Shown: positions 1 through 10,319, numbered from the stretch's first letter. The stretch is 64,000 nt of DNA from Acinetobacter pullicarnis (GCF_006352475.1 NZ_VCMZ01000001.1:1426001-1490000); one strand, 5' to 3'. The notes: generated by a model not told the origin, from the letters alone. Program-made: numbers and translations.

Positions 1-3000
1 CGATATTTAAATAAATACGACACCATTATTATTGATGAAGCGCATGAGCGTTCACTGAATATCGATTTCATCATGGGCTATTTAAAGCGACTTGTTGCTA
101 AACGCCCAGATTTAAAAGTGATTATCACTTCTGCAACACTCGATGTAAATCGATTCAGTCAGTATTTTAATGGCGCCCCAATTTTTGAAGTCGAAGGTCG
201 TAGCTTCCCTGTGGAAGTACGTTATCGTCCTATCTCTGAGCTGAGTATTGTGGGGAGTGATGATGATGACTTTGATCAATTTGAAGAAAATCTACCACGG
301 GCTGTCGTGCAAGCAGTTGAAGAATGTTTTAAAGATGCTGCGGAAAAAGGCCATCCAGAACATGCAGATATTCTAATTTTTTCCAGTACCGAGCAAGAGA
401 TTCGTGAACTTGAAGAAACCCTGAAAAAGTTCGGCCCGAAACACACACAAATCTTAACCCTATATGCGCGTTTGGCATTGAGTGAACAGCAAAAGATTTT
501 TAATCCATCTGGTGGTGGACGCCGCATTATTATTGCAACCAACGTCGCAGAAACAGCGTTAACCGTTCCGAATATTCGCTATGTCATCGATAGCGGTTTT
601 GCACGAATGTCACGTTATAACTATCGTTCTCGGGTGCAACGTTTACCGATTGAAGCAGTATCACAGGCTGCCGCAAATCAACGTAAGGGGCGTTGTGGCC
701 GTATTGCACCTGGGGTGTGTATTCGACTGTATAGCGAAGATGATTTCCAAGGTCGCCCAGAATTTACCGAACCTGAAATTAAACGGACCAATTTGGCTTC
801 TGTTATTTTGCAAATGCAAAGTTTGGGTTTGGGTGCAGTTGAGTCCTTTGATTTTATTGAGCCACCCGATCATCGTTTGGTTAATGATGGGCGTAAACTG
901 TTAATTGAATTAAGTGCTTATAACGAGAAAAAAGATGAGCTCACCAAAATCGGTCAAATGATGGCACGGATGCCAATTGATCCGCGCTTGTCACGCATGA
1001 TCGTGGCTGGGGCACATTTTGGGGTGTTGAATGAAATCTTGATTATTGTTGCGGCCTTAGCTGTACAAGACCCAAGAGAGCGCCCAGCAGACAAGCAAAC
1101 CCAAGCGGATCAAAAACATGCTTTATTCAAACAAGCTGATTCGGACTTCTTGTTTTATATTAAGTTGTGGGAAGCTTTGACCACTGGCACTGAAAATTCA
1201 ACCGAAAATAAACGTCGGCAGTTTGCAAGGCAGCATTTTCTAAGTTGGTTGCGTTTGCGTGAGTGGAAAAAAACCCATGAGCAATTAATGGATTTGGCGC
1301 AATCTTTAAAGTTCACTTTAAACGATAAACCAGCCAATTATGAAAACTTACACCGTGCTTTACTGACTGGCTTGCTGTCTTTTATTGCCAATAAAACCGA
1401 TGATAAAAATGTGTATATGGCGGTACGTCAGCAAAAAGCACGAGTTTTTCCAGCGTCAACCTTGCATAAAAGTAATACAGCTTGGGTGATGGCTTTTGAA
1501 ATGGTTGAGACTTCACAGGTTTATTTGCGTGGTTTGGCCAAGATTGAACCTGAATGGATTTTATTGGCGGCACCTGACTTATTAAAACATCATTATTTTG
1601 AGCCACATTGGTCGAAAAAAAGTGGGATGGTCAATTGCTACGATCAAATTTCTTTATTTGGTTTGATTATTGAACCAAAACGCCCAACCAATTATGAAAA
1701 AATAGATCAGCCTGCAGCACATGAAATATTCTTAAGAGATGCTTTAACCACTGGGAATCTTGGGATTACGCCACCATTTTTAAAATATAACTTATTAAAA
1801 CTTGAAGAAGTTGAACGGGTTGAAGATAAGTTGCGTCGTCGTGATTTGGTGGTGGATGAAGAAACGATTTACCAGTTTTATCTGAGTAAGGTGCCAACTG
1901 AAATTGCCAGTCGTCGTAGTTTTGAGGATTGGCGTACGACGGTTGAAGCTGAGCAGCCGCGTTTTTTATATGTGGAAAATGATGCACTTTGGCTAAATGA
2001 TCGTCCAACTACTGGGCAGTTCCCTGATTATTTGCACAATGGTGAGCTGCGACTGGCAGCGAGTTATTTGTTTGACCCAAGTCATGAAGAAGATGGTGCA
2101 AGCGTTAGAATTCCGCTGCAAGCTTTGGCACAGGTCGATGAGGATATTTGGTCATGGGGTATTCCGGGATGGCGACAAGATTTAATTGAAGCCTTGCTCA
2201 AATCGCTACCTAAGGATAAACGCCGTAATTTGGTGCCAATCCCAGATACTGCACGAAAGCTGATGCAAGGGATTCAGTCTGTGCAGCCATCAGAACATTT
2301 ATTTCGTTATTTGGCTTTTCAATTGCGTGGTCATCAGATTACGGCACAAGACTTCTCTTTAGAACGTATTGAACCTTTTTTGATTCCGCTGATTAAGGTG
2401 ATTGATGAAAAAGGGCGAATCATTGAAAAAGGTCGTGATTTAAGTGAGTTAAAAGCCAGATGTCGTACTGAAACCCATCGAGCAGTCAAACAACTTAGTG
2501 GTGAGTTCAGTACTTTTCCAGACAACTTTATCTTTGAAAGTGCCCAAAAGGTCACTGGCGTGGTACTCAAGCAATATCAAGCACTGGTGCCATCTAAGCC
2601 ATTTAACCTACTGAGTGCAAAGAGTATTTCATCTGTAGTCATTCAAACATTTAATGATCCTGTTGAGGCGACACAGCAACACCGTGAAGGGATTATTGGT
2701 TTGGTTTATATGCAGTTGGGTGATTTGATTCGCCAATTGAAAAAGCAAATTTCCAAACAACTGGCTTTGGCTTATTCACCTTTAGGTGATCGCGCGCAAT
2801 TAGAACAAATGCTGATTTATGCGACATTGCAGATGTCGATTCAGAGATTACCGTTGCAGCAAGCGGATTATCAAACTTTGCTGGTGCAGGTAAAAAAAGA
2901 ATTTCTGAGTCATGGTCAAACAGCATTACAAATGATGTCGGAGATTTATATTCAATGGCAATCGATTCGACACAAGTTGTTAATGCTAGATCAAGATATT

Positions 3001-3351
3001 TTTGCCAAGAGTATTGATGATATTGAAGATCAATTGGACTTAATGAGCCTATCTGATTTTATTTATAGCAAACCGCATGAAATCTGGTTGGAATATCCAC
3101 GTTATTTAAAAGCATTAATTCTTCGATTAGACCGTTTACCCAATAATTTAAATCGTGATCTTGCTGCAATTAAAGATATTGATCCTTGGATGGATAAATT
3201 ATTTAAGTTTAAACATGATCTACGTTTAACAGCTTTATATTTCATGACTGAAGAATTACGCATTTCACTATTTTCCCAACCAATGAAAACCAAAATGCCA
3301 GTTTCGAGCACACGTCTTCAAAAGTTATGGGATGATGTGGGAATCAGTTAA
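1..3351 (+). CDS. hrpA: ATP-dependent RNA helicase HrpA, 5' end missing
   Basis: The frame is open from the first base, so the gene begins upstream of the window; about 1116 C-terminal residues are visible. The DEAH box (Asp-Glu-Ala-His) lies at bases 34-45, followed by the SAT motif III (ITSATLD, from about base 124) and motif VI (QRKGRCGR, near base 680). The long remainder matches the extended C-terminal region that separates HrpA (about 1300 residues in E. coli) from shorter DEAH helicases. The P-loop lies in the missing part. Known for the family: 3'-5' RNA helicase involved in ribosome and mRNA surveillance and fimbrial mRNA processing in E. coli. The gene ends 34 bases before the next coding region with no terminator between, so read-through is possible. 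Confidence 0.93.
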   Translation, partial: RYLNKYDTIIIDEAHERSLNIDFIMGYLKRLVAKRPDLKVIITSATLDVNRFSQYFNGAPIFEVEGRSFPVEVRYRPISELSIVGSDDDDFDQFEENLPRAVVQAVEECFKDAAEKGHPEHADILIFSSTEQEIRELEETLKKFGPKHTQILTLYARLALSEQQKIFNPSGGGRRIIIATNVAETALTVPNIRYVIDSGFARMSRYNYRSRVQRLPIEAVSQAAANQRKGRCGRIAPGVCIRLYSEDDFQGRPEFTEPEIKRTNLASVILQMQSLGLGAVESFDFIEPPDHRLVNDGRKLLIELSAYNEKKDELTKIGQMMARMPIDPRLSRMIVAGAHFGVLNEILIIVAALAVQDPRERPADKQTQADQKHALFKQADSDFLFYIKLWEALTTGTENSTENKRRQFARQHFLSWLRLREWKKTHEQLMDLAQSLKFTLNDKPANYENLHRALLTGLLSFIANKTDDKNVYMAVRQQKARVFPASTLHKSNTAWVMAFEMVETSQVYLRGLAKIEPEWILLAAPDLLKHHYFEPHWSKKSGMVNCYDQISLFGLIIEPKRPTNYEKIDQPAAHEIFLRDALTTGNLGITPPFLKYNLLKLEEVERVEDKLRRRDLVVDEETIYQFYLSKVPTEIASRRSFEDWRTTVEAEQPRFLYVENDALWLNDRPTTGQFPDYLHNGELRLAASYLFDPSHEEDGASVRIPLQALAQVDEDIWSWGIPGWRQDLIEALLKSLPKDKRRNLVPIPDTARKLMQGIQSVQPSEHLFRYLAFQLRGHQITAQDFSLERIEPFLIPLIKVIDEKGRIIEKGRDLSELKARCRTETHRAVKQLSGEFSTFPDNFIFESAQKVTGVVLKQYQALVPSKPFNLLSAKSISSVVIQTFNDPVEATQQHREGIIGLVYMQLGDLIRQLKKQISKQLALAYSPLGDRAQLEQMLIYATLQMSIQRLPLQQADYQTLLVQVKKEFLSHGQTALQMMSEIYIQWQSIRHKLLMLDQDIFAKSIDDIEDQLDLMSLSDFIYSKPHEIWLEYPRYLKALILRLDRLPNNLNRDLAAIKDIDPWMDKLFKFKHDLRLTALYFMTEELRISLFSQPMKTKMPVSSTRLQKLWDDVGIS

Positions 3352-3385
3352 TATAGAATAAGTTTTATAGGGCAAGGAGTATTGC

Positions 3386-4501
3386 ATGGGCATTCGTATT
3401 ACAGGTACTGGTTTATTTCACCCTGAACATGTCATTAGTAATGAAGAGTTGGTTACAAGTTTAAATGCATATGTGGATCAATATAACCACGATCATGCTG
3501 ACCAAATTGAAGCAGGTGAAAAGACCGCCTTACGTGGCTCAAGCGCAGAGTTCATTGAAAAAGCTTCTGGGGTGAAATGCCGATATGTTATTGAAAAAAC
3601 AGGTATTTTAGATCCAAAGCGCTTGCGTCCTTATTTGACTGAACGCAGTGATGATGAACTTTCAATTCAAGCTGAGTGGGGGGTGACTGCTGCTAAGCAA
3701 GCGATGCAAAATGCGGGTGTGACTGCTGAAGATATTGATGTGGTTATTTTGGCATGTTCAAATTTACAACGTCCTTATCCTGCTGTCGCAGTTGAGATTC
3801 AGACTGCTTTGGGGATTCAAGGCTATGCTTATGATATGAATGTGGCTTGTTCTGCGGCCACTTTTGGTTTAAAGCAAGCCTATGATGCGATTCAGTCTGG
3901 AGCGCGTCGTGTCCTTTTAGTTAATGTTGAGATTACCTCTGGGCATACGGATTATCGTTCACGTGACTGTCATTTTATTTTTGGTGATGTTGCGACCGCA
4001 TCGGTTATTGAAAATACAGAAACCAAGACAGGTTTTGAAATCTTAGACACCAACTTATTTACCCAGTTCTCAAATAATATTCGGAATAACTTTGGCTTCT
4101 TAAACAGCAGTGAAGATGCAGTTAAAGATGATAAACAGTTCCGTCAAGATGGGCGCAAAGTGTTTAAAGAGGTCTGTCCACTGGTCGCTAAAATGATCAC
4201 AGCGCAGTTAGAAAAGAATCAAATCTTACCTTCACAAGTTAAACGTTTCTGGTTGCATCAAGCCAATGCCACCATGAATGAATTGATTCTCAAACTGGTT
4301 GTGGGTAAGCCAGCAGCAGAAGCTCATCCAGAATTGGTGCCAATTATTCTCGACGAATTTGCCAATACGTCTTCTGCGGGGGTGATTATTGCGCTTCATC
4401 GTAGTGCTGATCAGGTCAATGATGGCGAATATGGGGTACTTTGTTCATTCGGTGCTGGCTATTCGGTTGGTTCGATTTTGGTACAAAAACGTGTTGCTTA
4501 A
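3386..4501 (+). CDS. beta-ketoacyl-ACP synthase III family protein (FabH-like)
   Basis: 371-residue thiolase-fold condensing enzyme with the FabH-type Cys-His-Asn triad: Cys155 in NVACSAATF, His291 in WLHQAN and Asn327 in ANTSSAG. The family condenses an acyl-CoA primer with malonyl-ACP in the cytoplasm. It is longer than classical FabH (about 317 residues), with an extra segment near residues 30-90 and another near 240-260. This resembles, from memory, the longer Pseudomonas PA3286-type enzyme that feeds medium-chain acyl-CoA from beta-oxidation into fatty-acid synthesis; that subfamily assignment is inference. The start is supported by an AAGGAG sequence at 3374-3379, seven bases before the ATG. 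It lies 34 bases after hrpA and ends at a terminator near 4572. Confidence 0.85.
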   Translation: MGIRITGTGLFHPEHVISNEELVTSLNAYVDQYNHDHADQIEAGEKTALRGSSAEFIEKASGVKCRYVIEKTGILDPKRLRPYLTERSDDELSIQAEWGVTAAKQAMQNAGVTAEDIDVVILACSNLQRPYPAVAVEIQTALGIQGYAYDMNVACSAATFGLKQAYDAIQSGARRVLLVNVEITSGHTDYRSRDCHFIFGDVATASVIENTETKTGFEILDTNLFTQFSNNIRNNFGFLNSSEDAVKDDKQFRQDGRKVFKEVCPLVAKMITAQLEKNQILPSQVKRFWLHQANATMNELILKLVVGKPAAEAHPELVPIILDEFANTSSAGVIIALHRSADQVNDGEYGVLCSFGAGYSVGSILVQKRVA

Positions 4502-4571
4502 ACAAGGTGTTATTAGAAAAATGGGTGACTTAAATAAAACTATTTAAAAAGTACCATTGTTGATTAAAAAC

Positions 4572-4597
4572 TGCTCCCAATATGGGGGCATTTTTTA
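4572..4597 (+). terminator. Rho-independent terminator after the FabH-like gene
   Basis: Seven-base-pair GC-rich stem (TGCTCCC with GGGGGCA, one G-U pair) around a short AT loop, directly followed by six T. Confidence 0.75.
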
Positions 4598-4786
4598 TGC
4601 AACTTAATTGGTGGGCTTAGAGGGGGGAGTTTTTAGGTTAAACCGACCCAGTATTGCTTGGTCAGATGGTTAATCATGCTTCTTTTGTTACGGAGACTCA
4701 TTTTTTATGAAATTATAATTTGAAAAACTTGCATGTTTGCTGAAAGCCCATTAAAACTAAATGAGCTCTATAAAAAAGGATTGATT

Positions 4787-5404
4787 ATGAAGTTGTATTA
4801 TTCACCGGGCGCATGTTCTTTGGCTTCTCATATTATTTTAAATGAAATTAACGTAGATTTTGATTTGGAGCGTGTTGATCTATCTACACATATCACAGAA
4901 AAAGGAAAAGACTTTTATAGTATTAATGCGAAAGGGTATGTGCCAGCATTGGAGATCAATCCGGGGCTAATTCTGACAGAAAATGTCGCTATTTTACCCT
5001 TCTTGGCGCAACACGATCCTAAGCAAGATTTGATTCCACCTTCAGGCCTAGGGCGTGCCAAAGTGCTTGAATGGCTTGGTTATTTGAACTCTGAATTGCA
5101 TGATGCTTACGCAGTGTTTTTTGCTGCGAAGTTACAGCTGAATGAAGAAGAAAAACAACGTGGCTATGCAACCCTTGATAAGGTCTTAACCTATATTGAA
5201 AACTATCTGGGTGAGTCAGATTTCGATTATTTGGTAAATGATAATTTTGGCCCTGCAGATGCCTATTTATTTGTGCTCACCAATTGGTCGAAAGTCGTTC
5301 AGCATGACCTTTCTGCATTTAAAAATATTTTGGCATTACGTAAAAAAGTGGCAGTTCGTCAATCTGTGCAAATTGCGATGCGCGATGAGGGCTTAATTCC
5401 TTAA
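4787..5404 (+). CDS. gstA: glutathione S-transferase, beta class
   Basis: 205 residues beginning MKLYYSPGACSLASH. Tyr5 and Cys10 are in the positions used by beta-class bacterial glutathione transferases. The thioredoxin-like N-terminal domain (residues 1-80, with the cis-Pro context GYVPALEI and the glutathione-binding TENVAIL) is followed by an all-helical domain. The start at 4787 is preferred over an in-frame codon at 4733 because AAAGGA lies six bases upstream and the family motif starts exactly there. Expected role: cytoplasmic conjugation of glutathione to electrophiles, or a related thiol activity. It is monocistronic, flanked by terminators, and convergent with thiG. The substrate cannot be read from sequence. 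Confidence 0.88.
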   Translation: MKLYYSPGACSLASHIILNEINVDFDLERVDLSTHITEKGKDFYSINAKGYVPALEINPGLILTENVAILPFLAQHDPKQDLIPPSGLGRAKVLEWLGYLNSELHDAYAVFFAAKLQLNEEEKQRGYATLDKVLTYIENYLGESDFDYLVNDNFGPADAYLFVLTNWSKVVQHDLSAFKNILALRKKVAVRQSVQIAMRDEGLIP

Positions 5405-5429
5405 GCGGTTAAAGTTAGTCTAAATTTTC

Positions 5430-5468
5430 AATAAAAATGAGGCATTTATATCTGCCTCATTTTTATTG
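5430..5468. terminator. Bidirectional terminator between gstA and thiG
   Basis: Perfect 16-base inverted repeat (arms 5430-5445 and 5453-5468) whose outer part is A-rich on one side and T-rich on the other, so it can end transcription from both convergent genes. Confidence 0.8.
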
Positions 5469-5503
5469 AACAAGCCTATTTAGCGCTATTTCTTTAAATC
5501 ATG

Positions 5504-6292
5504 TTATTTAAAGAAATAGCCAGTTTCTGGTGAGCTTGCATTGGCAGCCATACGTTTGATCGGCATACGGCCCGCCAAATAGGCTTCGCGGCCTGCTTCA
5601 ACTGCTTTTCTCATCGCAGACGCCATTAAGATTGGGTTTTGTGCAGCAGCAATCGCAGTATTCATGAGCACGCCATCACAACCGAGCTCCATCGCAATCG
5701 CAGCATCACTTGCGGTACCAACACCAGCATCAACCAGGATCGGAACCTTGGCATTTTCTTTAATAATCGATAAGGTATGTGGGTTTAAAATACCCAAACC
5801 TGAACCAATCAGACTGCCTAAAGGCATAACTGCAACACAGCCCATACTTTCAAGTTCTTGTGCCACGATTGGGTCATCTGAGGTGTAAACCATCACTTCA
5901 AAGCCATCATCAACCAAGACTTTGGCTGCTTTTAGCGTTTCGGTGACATTGGGGTATAGCGTTTTTTCATCACCCAATACTTCAAGCTTGACCAGATTGT
6001 GACCATCAAGCAGTTCACGCGCCAACATGCAAGTACGCACCGCACTATTCGCATCAAAACAGCCTGCCGTGTTAGGCAGAATGGTGTATTTTTCTGGGGG
6101 AATCACAGACAGTAAATTAGGTTGATCTGGGTGCTGACCGATGTTTACTCTGCGAATGGCGACTGTGACAATTTCTGCCGCACTGGCTTGGATTGCCAAA
6201 CCAGTTTCAGTCAAATCCTTATATTTCCCAGTACCGACCAGTAAACGAGAGTTAAAACGACGGCTACCGATAATAAGTGGTGTATCTTCCAT
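5504..6292 (-). CDS. thiG: thiazole synthase ThiG
   Basis: 262-residue TIM-barrel enzyme that builds the thiazole phosphate of thiamine from deoxyxylulose phosphate, dehydroglycine and ThiS thiocarboxylate. Family stretches include LLVGTGKY, the Schiff-base lysine region [12 protein letters not shown], and the phosphate-binding [11 protein letters not shown]. The start at 6292 is chosen because GGAG stands six bases ahead and the family consensus (EDTPLIIG) begins there. An ATG at 6304, one base after the thiS stop, is possible but has no good ribosome site. It follows thiS with almost no spacing, so the two are probably translationally coupled. The ThiF, ThiH/ThiO and ThiC partners are not in the window. 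Confidence 0.95.
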   Translation of the reverse strand: MEDTPLIIGSRRFNSRLLVGTGKYKDLTETGLAIQASAAEIVTVAIRRVNIGQHPDQPNLLSVIPPEKYTILPNTAGCFDANSAVRTCMLARELLDGHNLVKLEVLGDEKTLYPNVTETLKAAKVLVDDGFEVMVYTSDDPIVAQELESMGCVAVMPLGSLIGSGLGILNPHTLSIIKENAKVPILVDAGVGTASDAAIAMELGCDGVLMNTAIAAAQNPILMASAMRKAVEAGREAYLAGRMPIKRMAANASSPETGYFFK

Positions 6293-6305
6293 GCAAAGCT
6301 CCATA

Positions 6306-6503
6306 TTAGCCGCCACCGACGGCTTGAATAATTTCAATTCGATCTTGATCAGAAATAGGGGTGGTCTCAAGTTTGCTTTTTGCAATGATCATTTCATTGG
6401 CTTCAACAGCAAACCGTTTGCCATCTAAGGAAAGTGTTTGAATCAATTGCAGTAAGTTCGTGCAAGAGGTGTCTTGAACCAGACCATTTAAATAAATTTG
6501 CAT
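6306..6503 (-). CDS. thiS: sulfur carrier protein ThiS
   Basis: 65-residue ubiquitin-like protein ending in Gly-Gly (AVGGG), the tail that is adenylated and thiocarboxylated before donating sulfur to ThiG. Start at 6503 (MQIYLNGL) matches the family; an upstream in-frame ATG would add 16 unrelated residues. It sits directly upstream of thiG and 25 bases downstream of the DUF423 gene, consistent with one transcript. No TPP riboswitch was recognised upstream. Confidence 0.93.
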   Translation of the reverse strand: MQIYLNGLVQDTSCTNLLQLIQTLSLDGKRFAVEANEMIIAKSKLETTPISDQDRIEIIQAVGGG

Positions 6504-6528
6504 TACAGACCTATTTAACAACGAAAAA

Positions 6529-6900
6529 CTATTTAGGGTATCGGAATGCATTCCAAGCTAAAACCAGCCAGCCTAAAATCATAAATGCACCTCCAATTGG
6601 GGTAATTGCACCAAAGATTCGAGGAATGCCTATACTCATTAAGTAGAGCGAGCCGCAGAATAAAAATATTCCAATTTGTAGACAAATAAAACTGAATTTT
6701 ATAGGGAGGCGCGGGAGGGTTTTGGCCATGATACCTAAGGCAAGTAGCCCAAGTGCATGATAGAAAAAGTAGTCAGTTGCTGTATGCCACCATGCAAGTT
6801 GCTCAGGTGTGGCAAATGATTTCAATCCATGTGCACCGAAGGCACCTAAAATTACAGCAAATGTTAAATTGAGTGCAGCGATAGCAATCCACATAAGCAA
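6529..6900 (-). CDS. DUF423 family inner-membrane protein (YgdD-like)
   Basis: 123 residues with about four hydrophobic segments (roughly 1-20, 45-62, 70-88 and 97-116) and the DUF423 hallmark GAFGAHGLK near residue 20. A short loop carries the HTATDYFFYHALGLL stretch typical of YgdD. Function of the family is unknown. The start could also be Met3 (6894); neither has a strong ribosome site. It precedes thiS by 25 bases on the same strand, so it may share a promoter with the thiazole genes, but the functional link is only positional. Confidence 0.85.
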   Translation of the reverse strand: MLMWIAIAALNLTFAVILGAFGAHGLKSFATPEQLAWWHTATDYFFYHALGLLALGIMAKTLPRLPIKFSFICLQIGIFLFCGSLYLMSIGIPRIFGAITPIGGAFMILGWLVLAWNAFRYPK

Positions 6901-7067
6901 GTATTGTCTTCATCAAATTGTGCCCAACTTTAGCATATATTCTTCAGATGAATAAAGAAAAACAATCTAAGCTATGTTGAAATCGAAGGAGAAAATAAAA
7001 AGGCCGTCATGCAGACGAATGTATGATGAAATATTCCGAATGCATAACAACCTGGTGTAGCTTTAAA

Positions 7068-7937
7068 TTAATTTGAGGACATGGCGACTTTAATTTTTTC
7101 CATCGCATTTTTTTCTAACTGACGGATGCGTTCAGCTGAAACATTATATTCTGCGGCAAGTTCGTGCAGCGTCGATTTATCATCATCTAACCAGCGACGT
7201 TGTAAAATCGTACGTGAGCGATCATCGAGTTGATCCATCGCTTCATGTAATGCTGTGTTGCTTTGTGTCTCATAATCCTCGTTTTCAACCAATCGCGCAG
7301 GGTCATAGCGATTGTCTTCGAGGTAAAGCGCTGGAGCAACATAACTTGGACCATCATCATCGTCCTCACCTTGTGCTTCAAATGCAGCATCATAAGCCGT
7401 CAGGCGTCCCTCCATTTCGAGTACTTGCTCTGCTGTTACGTTTAATTCATCTGCAATGAGTTGTGCTTCAGCAAGGGTAAGTTTTTTACTCGATTTTTTT
7501 AGGCTACGTAAATTAAAAAATAATTTACGCTGTGCTTTGGTGGTTGCAATTTTAACGATTCGCCAATTTCGAATGACGTACTCATGAATTTCAGCTTTAA
7601 TCCAATGCACCGCAAATGAGACCAATCTGACTCCCATACTTGGGTCAAAGCGTTTAACGGCTTTCATTAAGCCTAGATTGCCTTCCTGAATGAGGTCTCC
7701 TTGAGGTAATCCATAACCCGCATAACTACGCGCAATATGAACCACAAATCGGAGATGGGACATTACCAGCATCTTTGCCGCATCTAAATCTTGATCATAA
7801 AAATAACGCTCGGCTAATTCTTTCTCTTGCTCGGGCGTTAAAATAGGGATTTGATTGACAGTGCTAATATAAGCACCAAGATTGACGCCTGGCGCAGATA
7901 AGGACAGGGGCATCAATTGATTGCTGCTGTCACGCAT
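7068..7937 (-). CDS. rpoH: RNA polymerase heat-shock sigma factor sigma-32
   Basis: 289 residues. Region 2 includes [15 protein letters not shown] (80-94) for core and -10 contact. The RpoH box QRKLFFNLR at 136-144 separates sigma-32 from other group 3 sigmas and is linked to FtsH/DnaK control in E. coli. Region 4.2 near the C-terminus is a helix-turn-helix ([21 protein letters not shown]) that reads the heat-shock -35. An acidic stretch (EDDDDG) near 195 lies between regions 3 and 4. AAGGAG lies just before the ATG. The gene stands alone on the minus strand, with 167 bases before DUF423. Confidence 0.96.
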   Translation of the reverse strand: MRDSSNQLMPLSLSAPGVNLGAYISTVNQIPILTPEQEKELAERYFYDQDLDAAKMLVMSHLRFVVHIARSYAGYGLPQGDLIQEGNLGLMKAVKRFDPSMGVRLVSFAVHWIKAEIHEYVIRNWRIVKIATTKAQRKLFFNLRSLKKSSKKLTLAEAQLIADELNVTAEQVLEMEGRLTAYDAAFEAQGEDDDDGPSYVAPALYLEDNRYDPARLVENEDYETQSNTALHEAMDQLDDRSRTILQRRWLDDDKSTLHELAAEYNVSAERIRQLEKNAMEKIKVAMSSN

Positions 7938-8078
7938 GTATTCTCCTTATCGGATGAGCTTTGTATTGATACCAATGAGATCATCTTAATTAGATTAATT
8001 GCGATTGGTAAGCAATTTAGGGTAGAGAAATGTAAAACAATCTACAAATATGGATGTATTTAGTTTAAGTGGAAATAA

Positions 8079-8303
8079 TTAAGATTCAATGAGGTAATGA
8101 AATTCGTGTGTTGAAGTCTTACTTAAATGGCAGCTGATCTGATTGATTTGACAGTAGCGCAAAATATCAATCTCACTATGTGGATCAGACGAGCGTAGCA
8201 AGAATTGTTGCTGAGGTTGTGCGTTTTTAAGTTCACGTTTCAACATGAGCAATGGCATTGGGCAAGGTTTACCTAATGCGTTGATATCAATGAGCTGAGT
8301 CAT
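8079..8303 (-). CDS. TusA-like sulfurtransferase (SirA/YedF family)
   Basis: 74-residue protein with the family motif GKPCPMPLL near residues 11-19; Cys14 in CPxP is the persulfide-carrying cysteine of TusA relatives. In TusA the cysteine receives sulfur from IscS for tRNA thiolation; other paralogues deliver sulfur elsewhere. The second half (RSSDPHSEIDILRYC) fits the two-layer alpha/beta fold. No TusBCD or other sulfur-relay gene is beside it. It lies upstream of rpoH on the same strand with a 141-base gap, so it is probably separate. Whether this is TusA itself or a paralogue cannot be decided here. Confidence 0.8.
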   Translation of the reverse strand: MTQLIDINALGKPCPMPLLMLKRELKNAQPQQQFLLRSSDPHSEIDILRYCQINQISCHLSKTSTHEFHYLIES

Positions 8304-8706
8304 TACCAGTGAGAACTCGACCTGTTTAAAAATGGGTTTTAGTATAGCTGAGTTAGGTCAAAATAAGCAGCCATTGCGCTTAAATTTTAACTTAACTCCT
8401 TCACTTTACGACTTATTATATTAGGATGGCTGAAAGACTAAAATCACTAAATAATTTTTATGAAAGAATTCTATAAAAAAATCTATTAATTAGTATTGAC
8501 CCATGATAAGCTCGGCTAGTACTTGGGCTTTACGATAATACAAAAATTGTTTTAAACCCTACTACTAATGGATGTAACCGGGATTTTGTTAATAGTTTTA
8601 CAGAATGATTACAAGCTTTGAAATTAATAAATATTTTAAACACTTGTTTGCTCTGCTGTTTGCAACACCGGGTGGTCCTTCTATCTTAATTACAGAGGAT
8701 TAACTT
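8304..8706. promoter_or_regulatory. 403-base non-coding region upstream of the cold-shock gene
   Basis: Divergent intergenic region between the TusA-like gene and the cold-shock gene. It must hold both promoters. I see no open frame with coding character. The part next to the cold-shock ATG (about 8490-8700) could be a long 5' leader, as is usual for csp mRNAs, with a ribosome site (AGAGG near 8695). I cannot place a -35/-10 pair with confidence. Confidence 0.4.
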
Positions 8707-8919
8707 ATGACAGCTCGCGAACAAGGCGTAGTGAAATGGTTTAACGACACTAAAGGCTTCGGCTTTATTCAACGTAGCGGTGGTGATGATGTATTTGTTC
8801 ACTTCCGTGCGATCCAAGGTGATGGCCATCGTTCACTACGTGATGGTCAACGCGTTGAATTCAGTGTTGTGCAAGGTCAAAAAGGTTTTCAGGCTGAAGA
8901 AGTTCAACCTCTAGACTAA
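8707..8919 (+). CDS. cold-shock domain protein, CspA family
   Basis: 70-residue single cold-shock domain with both RNA-binding motifs: RNP1 as KGFGFIQ (about residues 16-22) and RNP2 as VFVHFRAI (about 29-36), plus the N-terminal [11 protein letters not shown] signature. Family members bind single-stranded RNA and act as RNA chaperones. It has its own terminator at 8945, and a 403-base upstream region that may include a regulated leader. It cannot be assigned to a particular csp paralogue, and cold inducibility is not shown by the coding sequence. Confidence 0.93.
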   Translation: MTAREQGVVKWFNDTKGFGFIQRSGGDDVFVHFRAIQGDGHRSLRDGQRVEFSVVQGQKGFQAEEVQPLD

Positions 8920-8944
8920 TTCCCTCGTTTAATTACAAGGGTTG

Positions 8945-8975
8945 CGCTCCAATTTCGATGAATTGGGGCGTTTTT
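8945..8975 (+). terminator. Rho-independent terminator of the cold-shock gene
   Basis: Ten-base-pair stem (8945-8954 with 8961-8970, one G-U pair), six-base loop, then five T. Confidence 0.85.
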
Positions 8976-9025
8976 GTTTATAATAGCGTATATTTTACGT
9001 GACTGACTGTGTAGAGCGTCCATTT

Positions 9026-10174
9026 ATGTCTGGTTTCCAAACCCTGAATTTACATCCGCAACTAAAGCAAGCGATTGATGCTCTAGGGTTTAAACAAATG
9101 ACCCCAATCCAGCAGAAAGTGCTTACATATACACTTGCGGGCCACGATGCAATCGGGCGTGCTCAAACCGGAACTGGTAAAACTGCTGCATTTTTAATTA
9201 GTATTATCAATGATTTGTTACTTAATCCGATTACAGAACAACGTTATCGTGGTGAGCCACGTGCCTTAATTTTGGCACCAACACGTGAGTTGGCAATTCA
9301 GATTGAAAATGATGCTAAAGATTTTGTTAAATTTACCAATCTCAATGTCGTGACCTTGGTGGGTGGCGTTGATTTTGATAAGCAAAAAAAACAATTAAAT
9401 GAAAATTTTGTCGATATCTTGGTCGCGACACCAGGACGTTTAATTGATTTTACTGAACAGAAAGAAATTTGGTTAGATCAGATTGAATTTCTGGTTATTG
9501 ATGAAGCTGACCGTTTACTGGATATGGGATTTATTCCTTCAGTAAAACGTATTGTGCGTTATTCACCAAGAAAAGAGCAGCGCCAAACGCTGATGTTCTC
9601 TGCAACGTTTAGCTATGACGTACTTAACTTGGCACAACAATGGTTATGTGAGCCAGTGACTGTTGAAATTGAGCCAGAAAAGAAAACCAATGAAGATGTA
9701 GAACAACGTGTTTATGTCGTTGCAAAACAAGACAAATATAAGTTGTTGCGTGAAATCTTAAAAGATGAGCCGATTGAAAAAGTGATGATATTCGCCAATC
9801 GTCGTGATCAAGTGCGCAAACTTTATGAGAATTTAAAAAGAGATGGTTATCGTGTGGTCATGCTTTCGGGTGAAATTGCACAAGACCGTCGCTTGAAAAT
9901 GCTAGATCAATTCAAGAATGGTAATCACAATTTAATGATTGCAACAGATGTGGCAGGACGTGGGATTCATGTTGATGGCGTTTCACACGTGATTAACTTT
10001 ACTCTACCTGAGCAATCAGATGATTATGTGCATCGAATTGGTCGTACAGGTCGTGCTGGTACACAAGGAGTGAGCATAAGCTTCCTGTCAGAGGATGATG
10101 CGTTTTATTTGCCTGAAATTGAAAAAGCAATTGGGCAAAAATTACCACTGACGCGTTTAGATGGTTATTGCTAA
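9026..10174 (+). CDS. rhlB: DEAD-box RNA helicase, RhlB type
   Basis: 382 residues with the full DEAD-box set: Q motif region (MTPIQQ), motif I AQTGTGKT (46-53), Ia PTRELAIQ, Ib TPGR, motif II DEAD ([13 protein letters not shown]), motif III SAT and motif [10 protein letters not shown]. The protein stops soon after the second RecA domain and lacks a long basic tail, which favours RhlB over RhlE or DeaD. In E. coli RhlB unwinds RNA for the degradosome. Start at the ATG 9026 is preferred; a GTG at 8999 in frame would add nine residues but has no ribosome site. The -10-like run TATAAT lies at 8979-8984, so the leader may be short. Confidence 0.87.
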   Translation: MSGFQTLNLHPQLKQAIDALGFKQMTPIQQKVLTYTLAGHDAIGRAQTGTGKTAAFLISIINDLLLNPITEQRYRGEPRALILAPTRELAIQIENDAKDFVKFTNLNVVTLVGGVDFDKQKKQLNENFVDILVATPGRLIDFTEQKEIWLDQIEFLVIDEADRLLDMGFIPSVKRIVRYSPRKEQRQTLMFSATFSYDVLNLAQQWLCEPVTVEIEPEKKTNEDVEQRVYVVAKQDKYKLLREILKDEPIEKVMIFANRRDQVRKLYENLKRDGYRVVMLSGEIAQDRRLKMLDQFKNGNHNLMIATDVAGRGIHVDGVSHVINFTLPEQSDDYVHRIGRTGRAGTQGVSISFLSEDDAFYLPEIEKAIGQKLPLTRLDGYC

Positions 10175-10205
10175 TATCAGTTGAATGATACTGCTGACTG
10201 CTGTT

Positions 10206-10237
10206 AAAAACCCGAAGATTGAATCTTCGGGTTTTTT
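10206..10237 (+). terminator. Rho-independent terminator after rhlB
   Basis: Nine-base-pair perfect stem (10211-10219 with 10223-10231) with a three-base loop, A-run before and six T after. The flanking runs could also pair. Confidence 0.88.
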
Positions 10238-10319
10238 GTTAGGATCTATGTGAAAATTAAATCATTTCAAGTGATGAGTGTGCTTTTAACAATTAAAGAC
10301 ACGCAAGATCTTTGAGTAA

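Noticed and set aside
6292..6304. Earlier ATG for thiG at 6304
   Set aside because: It lies one base after the thiS stop but lacks a ribosome site; GGAG fits the ATG at 6292 and the family N-terminus.
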